Shown here piece by piece: positions 25,291-34,601 of a stretch of DNA of 64,000 bases. The stretch covers positions 3,132,856 to 3,196,855 of the forward strand of contig OY282374.1 in NCBI GenBank assembly GCA_958295815.1, read 5' to 3'. Both the position numbers and the translations under genes were made by a program. Origin of the DNA: Candidatus Poribacteria bacterium. GTDB lineage: Bacteria > Poribacteria > WGA-4E > WGA-3G. Position 1 is the first letter of the stretch; each line of letters starts with the position of its first letter. The notes under the pieces were generated by a model. That model was not told the origin of the DNA, did no database searches, and saw only the letters and a program-made list of their open reading frames with translations.

Positions 25291-26982
25291 TTATAGGTTA
25301 AAATTCAGCCAACGGATGTGTTCCTGATATTTTTCCACCTCTGTCATGATTCTGGCTTGATTCCAGTTGTTTTTCTCACCTAAGAATTGCGCAATTGGAA
25401 GCACGATGTCAAGTCCTTGACCCGGGGACCAACCAATTCGAGTACGCCGCCAGAGGATATCGTCCAAGGTCATCGCCATCTCACCCCAACAGGCGTAGAG
25501 AAGTTCTGCCTTTGTGAACGGAAAATCAGGTGTTATCGGTTCAGCGAGCATTACGTCCTGACTTATGAAATCTAGAATGGCGCGATACCCTTCACCATAC
25601 CGTTTAATGAGACGTTCTGTGTCAAGGTCCGATGGCAACTTGTGATTTTGATCTACATCTGACACCTTGCCTATCGCGTTGGGCAGTGGACGAGTGTCTG
25701 TCTTACAGTGACGCGGAGCGTTAAGAGAGGAGGCAAGTAGGTCTACCGATTCTTCCGCCATTTGTCGGTGTGTCGTGAGTTTTCCACCATACAGGTACAT
25801 CACCCCGCTCGGACTCTCTGTGATTAAGTGGTCTCTTGAAACAAAATCGTCCTTTTCAAATCCCCGTTGCATCTTAGTCTCTGCAATGAGTGGACGCGTG
25901 CCTGCATAAGTAGCAATAATAGCTTCCTTGTTAAGCTTTTGTTCTGGAAAAATTCGCTGCGTTTCTGAGAGTAGATACGCTACTTCATCAGTTGACGCAC
26001 GCACCGACGATAAATCTTCCTCTGGGGTTGTTTCAGTGGTACCGACGATAGAGGTATTGTAAGGACCGGGTAGGATAAAAATGCCGCGGGATTTGCCACC
26101 TTCTTGCATTTCTGAATGTGTGGAGATTACTAAACCGTACGCTCCTGATGCGTCCTCTTTTCCACACCTCGGTAAAACGATATGAATGCCTTGTGCGTTT
26201 TTCATTATCAGACGCGGTGTCCCGTCGTAACTTGGATCTTTACGCCACACATGGTCGCTCCAAGGACCTGTCGCTGATACAACTTTTCGCGCAGAGATTT
26301 CAAACCGTTCTCCAGAGATAACATCTTCAGCCGTTATCTTATAGATACGGTTTCCATCGTCCGTAGTATCTGGTTGCTTAACAAAATCGAGAAACCGAAC
26401 GTAATTGGTTATAACGGCACTATGTTGGTGCGCATCTTTGAGTGTTGCGAGGGTTAATCTCGCGTCGTCAGTAGTGCTGTCCCATATAACAACACAACCT
26501 TTTAGGGTATCCGTGGCAATGGGACCCAGTAAATGTTGAATCTTTTGAGGATCACGAATCGCTTTCGATTTTTCTGCTTTGTCTGTTTTAGAGAGATAAT
26601 TGTAGTAGTGCGCAGCGATTTGGATGGCGGTTAACGGATACGGATCGCCTTTGTAGAAAAGAATGGCTAAAGGGAGCGGTTTGACAAGATTCGGGGCAAT
26701 GCGCTGGAGGATCTCGCGTTCTTTACGCGACATCTTAACGATTTCTCTATCGTGTTTGAGGTAGCGAAATCCACCGTGAATAAGCTGCGAGGTGGCACTG
26801 CTCGTTCCACTTGCAAAGTCACCTTGTTCAATTAAGCCCGCTTTAATACCGCCATTGAGCGCAAGGTCGCGAATTACACCTGCTCCAACGATCCCGCCGC
26901 CAATAACCAAGACATCCAGGAGTTGAGTCTTGAGCGTTTTAATATTCTCGGATCGAGTTTGAGCTGAAAATTCTATTGGCAT
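25291..26982 (-). CDS. glpD: Aerobic glycerol-3-phosphate dehydrogenase (FAD)
   Basis: Oxidises sn-glycerol-3-phosphate to dihydroxyacetone phosphate and passes electrons to quinone at the inner membrane. I chose the ATG at 26982; an in-frame TTG 12 bases upstream is less likely. The 563-residue product has VIGGGIVGAGVIRD for FAD binding, EQGDFASGTSS, LIHGGFRYL and TGPWSDHVW, all typical. The C-terminal domain (about 400-560) is the usual helical cap. Only 18 bases separate it from the DegT gene upstream, so the two are probably one operon, though no functional link is obvious. Confidence 0.93.
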   Translation of the reverse strand: MPIEFSAQTRSENIKTLKTQLLDVLVIGGGIVGAGVIRDLALNGGIKAGLIEQGDFASGTSSATSQLIHGGFRYLKHDREIVKMSRKEREILQRIAPNLVKPLPLAILFYKGDPYPLTAIQIAAHYYNYLSKTDKAEKSKAIRDPQKIQHLLGPIATDTLKGCVVIWDSTTDDARLTLATLKDAHQHSAVITNYVRFLDFVKQPDTTDDGNRIYKITAEDVISGERFEISARKVVSATGPWSDHVWRKDPSYDGTPRLIMKNAQGIHIVLPRCGKEDASGAYGLVISTHSEMQEGGKSRGIFILPGPYNTSIVGTTETTPEEDLSSVRASTDEVAYLLSETQRIFPEQKLNKEAIIATYAGTRPLIAETKMQRGFEKDDFVSRDHLITESPSGVMYLYGGKLTTHRQMAEESVDLLASSLNAPRHCKTDTRPLPNAIGKVSDVDQNHKLPSDLDTERLIKRYGEGYRAILDFISQDVMLAEPITPDFPFTKAELLYACWGEMAMTLDDILWRRTRIGWSPGQGLDIVLPIAQFLGEKNNWNQARIMTEVEKYQEHIRWLNFNL

Positions 26983-27000
26983 TTTGTATATCAATTCCGG

Positions 27001-28407
27001 TTATTTATCTGTTATCAGATGGCTATGTAAAGAGACCTTGCGAATAGCACTCAGTATTCCCGATGCAGCACCGGCTACCGGCTTCGTCAATAACGGCAAA
27101 AATATGAGTTGAGAACAAGCCCGTTCAGTGATGGGTAAATCCCCCATTGCGTATGTTTCAAACGTGCCACCTGTATCAATTGTACAGAGAGGTCCACGAT
27201 TGTCCGTGTATATATCAAGTCCGTGTGTAAAGAGCGGTAAAGTGTGGAGAAGTGGATATGGATTGCTGTTTGTCGGGAGATTGTCTGAAAGCAGCGGGAC
27301 GCTATTGCCCACAAGAAGTGGATACGGGTTGTTATTTGCCAAAACCCCTTCTTTCCGGAGTGCCTCCGCAAATACTGGTGCTGGGAGTCCGTGCATTTCC
27401 TCTTCGTGGTATCGAATAGGAAATCCGTAGAATCCTGCTGGTTCAGTGCCTTCGTAAGTTTCAACAGCGGAAACGCCCTGAATCTCTCGCAACCCATTCG
27501 AGACTTCTTGAATATAAGCGCGACGGTTCGCGTTCAGTTCATCGAGTTTTCTCAGTTGGACAGAAGCAATACCGATAGCGAGCGGATGCGCGCGGAATTT
27601 TACGCCGAGTCCCATCGGTGGTAGTTGAGCGTAGCGTAATTCTTTTTCCTCTGCTTCGCTTATGGCACCAGCAGCGCGATTGACCTGACCGAGTAGACAG
27701 GCGCGCTCAAAAACTGAGATGTCGTTAGTGGCAAGCATACCGCCTTCTCCACCACTGACTGACTTGTTGCCCTGTAAACTCCATGCCCCTGCTTGGCTAA
27801 TGCTGCCACACGGGACACCTTTATAGGACGCACCATGCGCGTGAGAGCAATCTTCGATAACTGCTATGCCTGTCTCCTCACTCAGTGCCATCAGCGCATC
27901 CATATCACACACATTACCCCACAGATGCACTGCCATAATTGCTTTGGTGCGTGATGTAATGCGCTTCCGAACATCAGCGATATCGATGAGCAATGTTTTT
28001 GGATCTACCTCACAAAAAATCGGTGTTGCCATCAGTGCCAACGCCGGTGTAATTGAAGCCATCCATGTATAGGTTGGACAGATAACTTCATCCCCAGGAC
28101 CAACACCAACCCCGAACATCGCGCTATGTAGTGCTGCTGTGCCGTTCGTATGACTTAACGCAAAGCGAGTTTGATGGCGTTCGCGCCAGATTCGCTCAAA
28201 TTCCTGAACAGTCGGAGATGCACCGGAGAGTTCATTCCGTAAGGTCATTTCATAAACGATCTGTGCCTCTTCTTCTGTGATTTGCTGCCATTCATCCAAT
28301 CTCGGATAGGGTACATCGGCGGATTTTTCAAAGACTGGTGTTCCACCTAAAATAGCCGGAAGATATTTTGGATCCATCTTAGGATAAGACCCTTTTGTTT
28401 TGTTCAT
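27001..28407 (-). CDS. DegT/DnrJ/EryC1/StrS-family PLP aminotransferase
   Basis: I chose the ATG at 28407; a TTG further upstream is in frame but lacks support. The 468-residue product is a fold-type I PLP enzyme. It shows TNGTAALHSAMFG (cofactor phosphate region), CPTYTWMASITP, IEDCSHAHGA (the Asp that contacts the pyridine N) and SLQGNKSVSGGEGG, in which the Lys forms the internal aldimine. Such enzymes transaminate keto-sugars for surface polysaccharides or secondary metabolites, or make AHBA-type products. A cyclitol or sugar substrate is likely, given that some members use inositol derivatives. It precedes glpD. Confidence 0.9.
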   Translation of the reverse strand: MNKTKGSYPKMDPKYLPAILGGTPVFEKSADVPYPRLDEWQQITEEEAQIVYEMTLRNELSGASPTVQEFERIWRERHQTRFALSHTNGTAALHSAMFGVGVGPGDEVICPTYTWMASITPALALMATPIFCEVDPKTLLIDIADVRKRITSRTKAIMAVHLWGNVCDMDALMALSEETGIAVIEDCSHAHGASYKGVPCGSISQAGAWSLQGNKSVSGGEGGMLATNDISVFERACLLGQVNRAAGAISEAEEKELRYAQLPPMGLGVKFRAHPLAIGIASVQLRKLDELNANRRAYIQEVSNGLREIQGVSAVETYEGTEPAGFYGFPIRYHEEEMHGLPAPVFAEALRKEGVLANNNPYPLLVGNSVPLLSDNLPTNSNPYPLLHTLPLFTHGLDIYTDNRGPLCTIDTGGTFETYAMGDLPITERACSQLIFLPLLTKPVAGAASGILSAIRKVSLHSHLITDK

Positions 28408-28448
28408 ATTTATGAGGTTTCCTCGGTGTTTCTTTTTCAAACGGCAAA

Positions 28449-28477
28449 TTGTTTTAATCTCGTATCTGTGTTATAGT
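28449..28477 (+). promoter_or_regulatory. Sigma70-type promoter for the ABC permease pair
   Basis: TTGTTT (28449-28454), a 17-base spacer and TATAGT (28472-28477), in the divergent gap before the permease gene. Confidence 0.5.
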
Positions 28478-28521
28478 GAAGATTGTGTATGTATATTTAA
28501 TATTGGGCATAATAACATGTT

Positions 28522-29652
28522 TTGAGTCCTTTGTCAAATTTTAGCGGAGAGATTGCAAGAATCTTGAATATCCGAAAAACACTCGCTTCATTGTTGCAAT
28601 ATACAACGTCTCAAGCCAAGAATGTGTTTACGAATCACTGCCTACCACCTCTCCTTGCTCTTTCTGGATTTTTCCTTTTGTGTGGGATTGTACTCCAGAT
28701 ACAAGGGCAGAATCCCTTAGAGTTCTATAGTATCATCTTCGTCAGTGCTTTCTCGACCTTTGACGACTTTGGATATGTGTTATTTAACGCCACACCTCTT
28801 GTCTTTACAGGGCTTGCTGTCGCTATTGCCTATAAAAGTGGACTGTTTAATATCGGTTGCGAAGGTCAACTCTACGCTGCAGCGTTTGCTGCTGCATGGA
28901 TAGGCATACACCTGAATCTCCCTGCCTTCTTGATGATTCCGCTCTGTATAGGTGGTGCCTTGATTGCGGGTGCTATATGGAGTGCGGTGCCGGGTTTCTT
29001 AAAAGCGAGATACGGTGCACATGAGGTCATCAACACGATCATGATGAACTTCATCGCCTTTGCCCTTATGAACTTCCTCGTTACGTCTGTATACCAAGAA
29101 CCCGGACAGATGATTCCACAAACACCTCAGATTTACGAAACGGCGCGTCTGCCACGATTAGGATCTCTACTTCCAATTCTGCCACAAAGCAATCCGCTAA
29201 ATCTGAGTTTCTTTTTTGCCTGTGGTTGTGTTGTGCTCTGTTATATCTTCTTAGCATACACCCGTTGGGGATATGAACTCCGATTGTTAGGAAACGCACA
29301 GGACGTTGCCGCTTATGGTGGGATAAACCCCCAAGCCGTGACGGTGTGGGTAATGGCATTAAGTGGTGCGGTTGCCGGATTAGCAGGAGTCACTGAGGTA
29401 TTAGGATACCGTTATCGGTTTTTGGACAATTTTTCGTCGGGTTGGGGCTTTACTGGAATTGCAGTCGCGCTCTTGGGAAGGAATAATCCCTTTGGTATTT
29501 TTGTGGCAGCTGTCCTGTTCGGCTTATTGAATAAAGTCGCTTTAGATATCGAAATTTTGCTGGAGATCCGACGCGGCTTGTTCCTTGCGGGGCAAGGCGT
29601 TTTGATTATCTGGTTAGTTTGCACAGAAGGTATTTCACGAAAAAACAGATGA
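28522..29652 (+). CDS. ABC transporter permease, nucleoside/BmpA type, first subunit
   Basis: A 376-residue membrane protein with about nine hydrophobic segments. ATPLVFTGLAVAIAYKSGLFNIGCEGQ is the hallmark of YufP/NupP-like permeases (related to the ribose/branched-chain permease family). GAHEVINTIMMNFIA and the loop ELRLLGNAQDVAAYGGIN, which meets the ATPase, follow. The start is a TTG at 28522 and is uncertain; other TTG or GTG codons lie just downstream. Together with the overlapping next gene it forms the channel of a nucleoside-type importer. No ATPase or BMP-family binding protein is adjacent. Confidence 0.87.
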   Translation: MSPLSNFSGEIARILNIRKTLASLLQYTTSQAKNVFTNHCLPPLLALSGFFLLCGIVLQIQGQNPLEFYSIIFVSAFSTFDDFGYVLFNATPLVFTGLAVAIAYKSGLFNIGCEGQLYAAAFAAAWIGIHLNLPAFLMIPLCIGGALIAGAIWSAVPGFLKARYGAHEVINTIMMNFIAFALMNFLVTSVYQEPGQMIPQTPQIYETARLPRLGSLLPILPQSNPLNLSFFFACGCVVLCYIFLAYTRWGYELRLLGNAQDVAAYGGINPQAVTVWVMALSGAVAGLAGVTEVLGYRYRFLDNFSSGWGFTGIAVALLGRNNPFGIFVAAVLFGLLNKVALDIEILLEIRRGLFLAGQGVLIIWLVCTEGISRKNR

Positions 29653-30491
29653 TTTTTCAATTAATTCCAAGCACTTTGCGAATGGCAACACCGTTAGGAT
29701 TCGCCGCACTTGGCGGGATTTACTCGGAACGTTCTGGGGTAATTAACCTTGCCCTTGAGGGGATGATGCTCATTGGCGCATTTGGCTATGTTGTCGGATC
29801 TCAGGCTTCTGGTTCAACGTGGATCGGACTGCTTGTTGGCATGGGTTTTGGATTTGTGTTTGCCTTGTTACATGCTGTCGCGACGATTACCTTTCAGGCT
29901 GAACAAATTGTCACCGGAATCGCAATTAACATTTTAGCATTAGGGATCACAGAATTCCTTGTACCTACACCTGAACAGGTAGGTGGACTACCACAGTGGA
30001 AGTTACCGTTTATCGGTTCCTATAGTTTCCTCGTCTATCTATTGCCACTGTTAATGGTGGTGAGTCATATGCTCCTGTTCAAAACGCCGTGGGGATTAAG
30101 ATTGCGTGCCGCTGGCGAATCAACCGAAGCACTTGAAGCAATGAGCTTGAGCCGCACGAAATGGCAATACTTCGGTGTGCTGCTAAGCGGCATCTTAGCA
30201 AGCATTGGCGGATGTTTTCTGGCATCAGAAGTCCATTATTTCACAAAGGGTATGACCGCAGGACGCGGCTACCTTGCACTCGCCGCGGTAATCTTCGGAA
30301 ATTGGCGTCCTTTAAGCGGCGTAGCGGCGTGCTGTCTTTTCGGATTCGCTACCGCTTTAGAACTCGCAAACCGATGGAACATCCCAGTACAGTTGTTACA
30401 TAGCTTGCCCTATATTTTAACAATGGTTGTTCTTGCTGGATTTGTAGGGAAATCACGTCCACCGGCGAGCTTAGGAAAGATTAAGTCGTAG
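29649..30491 (+). CDS. ABC transporter permease, nucleoside/BmpA type, second subunit
   Basis: The ATG at 29649 overlaps the stop of the preceding permease (ATGA), so the two are coupled. The 280-residue product has RMATPLGFAALGGIYSERSGVINLALEGMMLIGAF-type N-terminal residues, the mark of YufQ/NupQ-like subunits, and the coupling loop GLRLRAAGESTEALEAMSLS. GRGYLALAAVIFGNWRP follows near the C-terminus. It should pair with the first subunit in the inner membrane. Confidence 0.9.
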   Translation: MIFQLIPSTLRMATPLGFAALGGIYSERSGVINLALEGMMLIGAFGYVVGSQASGSTWIGLLVGMGFGFVFALLHAVATITFQAEQIVTGIAINILALGITEFLVPTPEQVGGLPQWKLPFIGSYSFLVYLLPLLMVVSHMLLFKTPWGLRLRAAGESTEALEAMSLSRTKWQYFGVLLSGILASIGGCFLASEVHYFTKGMTAGRGYLALAAVIFGNWRPLSGVAACCLFGFATALELANRWNIPVQLLHSLPYILTMVVLAGFVGKSRPPASLGKIKS

Positions 30492-30506
30492 AGACCTTAC
30501 TTCACA

Positions 30507-32870
30507 TTACGAGGCATTAGGATCTCTGTCTTCATCTGCGAGGTCATAATAGTTGGAGTGTCGGCTGTAGTAACCGTAGGATTTAGCCTGTTTGGGATTA
30601 ATCATGTTGCAAAGGACACCGATTCCTTTCGTTGGAAAGGCGTCCGTCAGATCCCGTAGTCCGGTGAGAATATCCGACCGGCGAGTTTTCGTAATATCAA
30701 ATACATAGACGATAGCATCAACGATGTTTGCCAGAATCATCGGGTCAGCCACAGCACGGATTGGCGGTGAATCGATCACGATTACATCATACTCCGATTC
30801 TGCAAGTTCTAGCCACTGCGTCATCATCTCTGAATTGAGAAGTTCAATTGGGTTCGGTGGAACAGTTCCGCTGGGTACTAAATGTAAATTGGGGATTCCA
30901 GTCTGCTTGACAGTTGCGTGTAGTACATCCGTCGCATTTTCTGAGTTTAGCTGGATGAGTGCCTCGCTCAACCCGGGTTTACGTGCATCGACACGCACCA
31001 CAGGAAATTCGGAATCAGGCGTATCACCCGTGTCCTCCAGTTGGAGCAGTTCCTCTCTTGGAAAAGTGTTGTGCTGCGAAGGTCTGCGCATATCGGCATC
31101 TATTAATAGCACCTTGTTTCCTCTTTGTGCCAATGCAACAGCAAGATTAGAGGAAGTAGTGCTTTTGCCCTCCCCTCGCGTCGCACTCGTGACGAGGATT
31201 GTTTTCACCGGAGCACCAGGGTTTAGAAACGGCAGTTTCGCTTGTAGTACACGAAATGCTTCTGCTGTTCTTGATTGAGGTGCGTCATGGACGATAAGCG
31301 GGAGTCGATATGCTCGGCGTTTCTTAATGGACGGGAGAACGCCAAGGAAACTTGGTGATTCAGGGAGCGCACCCAGTTGACGCACCGCCTCTTCTAATCG
31401 GAGATATGTATCTTTGAAGTAATTTTTGGCAACTGCAAAAGTCACACCCAGCAGCATTCCAACGAAAGCCCCTAAAGCGAGGTTAAGTTTTAGCCGTGGT
31501 CTTAAGGGTTCTTCCGGCGCGCGTGCCTCATCCAAAACTTGAATGTTTTCTGTGCGCGCCTGCGAAAAAATTTCTGACTCCCTCATTTTCGTCTCTAAAG
31601 CGATTACTTGCGCCGTGTAGATTTCAACATTTCGTTTGAGTCGATAGAACTTCAATTGGTCCGGCGACCATTCGCGGAGTTCACTGAAATGTGCAGCAAT
31701 TTGAGCAGTAACTTCGTCCTTCTGTTCCTTGAGGCTAATAAGGCCTGCTTGCGTTTCGTTTACCTTCTCTGAGATTATTTGATAGAGCGGATTGTAAGAG
31801 GAGGTTGTGCTCTTAATCTGTTTTTCTTCATTATCAAGCCGTGCTCTTGTCTCCTTAATTTGCTCATCTACAGCGGTAACTTCAGGATGTGTCTCATCGT
31901 ATTTGCCAAGCAGCGCAGCTCGGTTGATTTCATACTGATGCAAACTATCTCGCAATTTGGCATGAGACGGATTCTGGGCAATTGTCTCTGAGATCAGGTC
32001 CTCTGATAGCTCTTCTAACTCTGCCTGATAGGTGGCCAGTTTCAATTCAAGCCCTGCTAAGAGGTTTATCAACTCATGTTCTCTTACTTGGAGTGCCAGA
32101 ATGATTTGTGCTTGCGTTCCACCCTCCGCATTTAAGGTAATGTCTGGGTGGGCTTGATGAAATGTAAATAGTTCATCTTCAGCGTTCGTGAGGTACTCTT
32201 TCGCCTCATTTAGCATCGTTTGTGGGATCGGCTTTTTCCACCAGTCCATTTTTTCAATAGCTTCTGCTTCAACATTTGCCTGAAATACCGCCGCGATCCT
32301 ATTGACTAAGTGTTGTGCTCGTTCCGGTACCTGCTGTTTTACGGTAATAGTAATTGTATTTCTATCGAGAACTTCTTCAACCTTTAACTGTTCGTCAATG
32401 AGGGTCTTGATGAAGAAATCTTCCCACTCAGTAATCGTAAGATCCCCTTGTTCTGTAGCATTCGGATCGAGTTCAATATTCAGTAAGTTTGCGAACCATA
32501 CCAAAGATCGCGCACGATAAACAGGTAGTGGTTCAAGTAATCCTTCTTCTCTGAGTTGTCGAACCGCCGGGGCAACCACAAGGTCACGCGACTGTAATTG
32601 GGCGGCATAAGCACCAATTGACGTTCCCTTCAATAGTCCGGATATCGGTAACTGCGTGAGCAATGATGAAGCCGGTTGACTGTCTATCGTACGAAGGACT
32701 GTTTCGGATTGATAAACTGGGGGCGTAAAATCGGTTACGAGGAACGCACCAAGAACGGAAAGCAAAAAGATAAGAAGGACACTCCACTTGTTCCGAAAGA
32801 GGATCCAAAAGTAGTCTGATAATCTAATTTCTCTAATTTCTTCAAGGTGCCTATCGGTTGTCTCTTGCAT
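30507..32870 (-). CDS. Wzc-like polysaccharide co-polymerase with tyrosine autokinase domain
   Basis: I chose the ATG at 32870, with GAGG shortly upstream. The 787-residue product has a Wzz-type N-terminal domain with one TM segment near residues 32-50, a long periplasmic coiled-coil region (about 200-450), and a second TM segment (about 475-500). The C-terminal BY-kinase domain (about 560-787) has Walker A (RGEGKSTTSSN), Walker A' (VLLIDADMRRP) and Walker B (VIVIDSPP). A tyrosine cluster for autophosphorylation ends the protein (SYGYYSRHSNYYDL). It controls chain length and export of a capsule or exopolysaccharide. It follows the Wza-like gene on the same strand. Confidence 0.93.
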   Translation of the reverse strand: MQETTDRHLEEIREIRLSDYFWILFRNKWSVLLIFLLSVLGAFLVTDFTPPVYQSETVLRTIDSQPASSLLTQLPISGLLKGTSIGAYAAQLQSRDLVVAPAVRQLREEGLLEPLPVYRARSLVWFANLLNIELDPNATEQGDLTITEWEDFFIKTLIDEQLKVEEVLDRNTITITVKQQVPERAQHLVNRIAAVFQANVEAEAIEKMDWWKKPIPQTMLNEAKEYLTNAEDELFTFHQAHPDITLNAEGGTQAQIILALQVREHELINLLAGLELKLATYQAELEELSEDLISETIAQNPSHAKLRDSLHQYEINRAALLGKYDETHPEVTAVDEQIKETRARLDNEEKQIKSTTSSYNPLYQIISEKVNETQAGLISLKEQKDEVTAQIAAHFSELREWSPDQLKFYRLKRNVEIYTAQVIALETKMRESEIFSQARTENIQVLDEARAPEEPLRPRLKLNLALGAFVGMLLGVTFAVAKNYFKDTYLRLEEAVRQLGALPESPSFLGVLPSIKKRRAYRLPLIVHDAPQSRTAEAFRVLQAKLPFLNPGAPVKTILVTSATRGEGKSTTSSNLAVALAQRGNKVLLIDADMRRPSQHNTFPREELLQLEDTGDTPDSEFPVVRVDARKPGLSEALIQLNSENATDVLHATVKQTGIPNLHLVPSGTVPPNPIELLNSEMMTQWLELAESEYDVIVIDSPPIRAVADPMILANIVDAIVYVFDITKTRRSDILTGLRDLTDAFPTKGIGVLCNMINPKQAKSYGYYSRHSNYYDLADEDRDPNAS

Positions 32871-32946
32871 CTCTAACCTCAACCTATTTTTTTACCTTAA
32901 TCTCCGGTAGATTCGCTTTTTAGAAATTCCTGTCTCCGCAGTTAGT

Positions 32947-34188
32947 TTATCTGCCGAGGATGTTGAAAAGCAGGTTAACAAGTGATATAGCGGATGTAAT
33001 TATTCGCCAATCTAAAAGGAGCCGTTCACGAACTCTTATCTGGTCTTTTGGGTGTAGATAAATTTCTGAAGACTGTGCAAGATCGAAGTTTATCTCTTCT
33101 TCTGTTCCATCTGCCCGTATTAAAAGGCATTTTTTGGGATTTGCTCTGTTTTCATTGAAGCCACCCGCCATAACAATAGCTTCTCTTAAAGGCACAGGTT
33201 CAGTGATTACGTATTGCCCTGGTTTCTGTACTGCTCCCGTAACGCTTATTTTTGCCTCAGCAAGTGGGATGTACAACGTATCACCTGGGGACAACATCGC
33301 ATCGACATTTTCCGCCGTCAGATCCACTAAAATGCGTTCTTCGCTGGTGATAATCTCTGCGTTGCGGAGGTCGGCGAACTCGGATTTCGTCCCTCCAGCA
33401 AGCTTCAACGCCTTAATCGCTGGCACTTCGGGGATCGTTATGCGATAAACTCCTGGGGAAACTACAGCACCTATCACACGCACAGGACGCTGTTGAAAAA
33501 CGGATGGGATGAAGATGGTATCATAGTCCTCTAAAGGAATATCAGGACCACCATCATCGATAAGTTTTAGGCAATCAACGTTTTTGTGAAGTTCACCATC
33601 ACGCCAGATAAAAACGTTCGTGAGGTCTGCGGTTTCAAAGATGATGTCTGCTGTCGCCAATGCTTGAAGGAGATAAACTTGCCCAACTTCAAAGACATGT
33701 AGATTTCCCCGCCCTCGCGACGTAACTGCCCCGAAAACGAGGATCGTGCGTTTCGGTTGCATGAGCGTTACAAACACCCGTGCTGTTGGAAGCTGATCTG
33801 AAAAGGCAGACTGCATCTGTGCTTCAAGCTCAGAAACGGTAAGGTCCGTCGCCTTGATGAGTCCAATAAGCGGATAGGAAACATAGCCATCTTGTTGGAT
33901 CGGCACTGGAATTCTGTCTCTGCTATACTCTGGATATCCATCGACGGTAACGACAAAACTGTCACCAACTTGCAGTTTGTAGGTAGACAATTGTTTTGGG
34001 GGATTCTGATCTTTCGGTGTAACTTCTGCATCAATAACAGAAGTTTCGGTGGGAAGTTCTCCTGCAAAAAGTGGAGCAGAGAAACCGAGTTGTAGAATTA
34101 GCATCGACAAAACGAGATTGTTTAGGTTAGATTTTAAAAATCTGCTAATGTTAATCAAAAAATGTCCGCGTAAAGAAAGTGTATTCAT
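32947..34188 (-). CDS. Polysaccharide export protein, Wza-like
   Basis: A 413-residue exported protein with a signal segment around residues 25-43 (ending near LFAGE). The Poly_export domain follows: YKLQVGDSFVVTVDGYPEYS and VSYPLIGLIKATDLTVSELEAQM. Then come two or three SLBB domains (VFGAVTSRG, VIGAVVSPGVYRI, VTGAVQKPGQYVI). A C-terminal hydrophobic stretch ends the protein. I see no lipobox, unlike E. coli Wza, so anchoring may be by that C-terminal helix. It should form the outer-membrane or periplasmic export channel that works with the Wzc-like protein. Polymer genes are not in the window. Confidence 0.9.
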   Translation of the reverse strand: MNTLSLRGHFLINISRFLKSNLNNLVLSMLILQLGFSAPLFAGELPTETSVIDAEVTPKDQNPPKQLSTYKLQVGDSFVVTVDGYPEYSRDRIPVPIQQDGYVSYPLIGLIKATDLTVSELEAQMQSAFSDQLPTARVFVTLMQPKRTILVFGAVTSRGRGNLHVFEVGQVYLLQALATADIIFETADLTNVFIWRDGELHKNVDCLKLIDDGGPDIPLEDYDTIFIPSVFQQRPVRVIGAVVSPGVYRITIPEVPAIKALKLAGGTKSEFADLRNAEIITSEERILVDLTAENVDAMLSPGDTLYIPLAEAKISVTGAVQKPGQYVITEPVPLREAIVMAGGFNENRANPKKCLLIRADGTEEEINFDLAQSSEIYLHPKDQIRVRERLLLDWRIITSAISLVNLLFNILGR

Positions 34189-34565
34189 AAAGTTTACGGT
34201 CAGTCTTTTCCAAAGGTTTTTCGTTTTTTCGTTGCTTTTAGATGTAGGATTATCTTTAATTCTTCACATTAAAGACGCAATCTGCAAGCATACATCCAAA
34301 TATTTTAGCAGCTATATGACGGAGATGCAAAGGAAATTACATATGCTATTTATGAGATAACTATCGTTCTTAGTTACAAACCGCGTTGCTTTTCTTCAAA
34401 AAATGTACGATCATAGAAAACCAGAGATGCGCAATTTTTCTTTGCTTTACATTTCCTAACTCTTAATTTATAACCCACAACCCTTTTCACTACCGCTGAT
34501 TGCTGACAGTTGATTGCCATTCCTGCAACAACTTATAACTCAAAACTAAGTACCCTAAATGTATG
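34189..34565. other. AT-rich intergenic region, no gene seen
   Basis: About 380 bases between the divergent Wza-like and heptose-kinase genes. Short reading frames here have no ribosome binding site or recognisable product. A stretch near 34471-34555 has repeated AACTxATAACyC-like segments resembling the inverted-repeat element at 39211-39338. It presumably also holds the promoter of the Wza-Wzc operon, which I cannot locate confidently. Confidence 0.5.
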
Positions 34566-34595
34566 TTGATTTAACCTGCGGGTTTATGCTAATAT
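34566..34595 (+). promoter_or_regulatory. Extended -10 promoter placed directly before the heptose kinase start codon
   Basis: TTGATT (34566-34571), an 18-base spacer ending in TGC, then TAATAT (34590-34595). The expected transcription start coincides with the GTG at 34602, so the mRNA may be leaderless. Confidence 0.6.
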
Positions 34596-34601
34596 ACTCC
34601 C

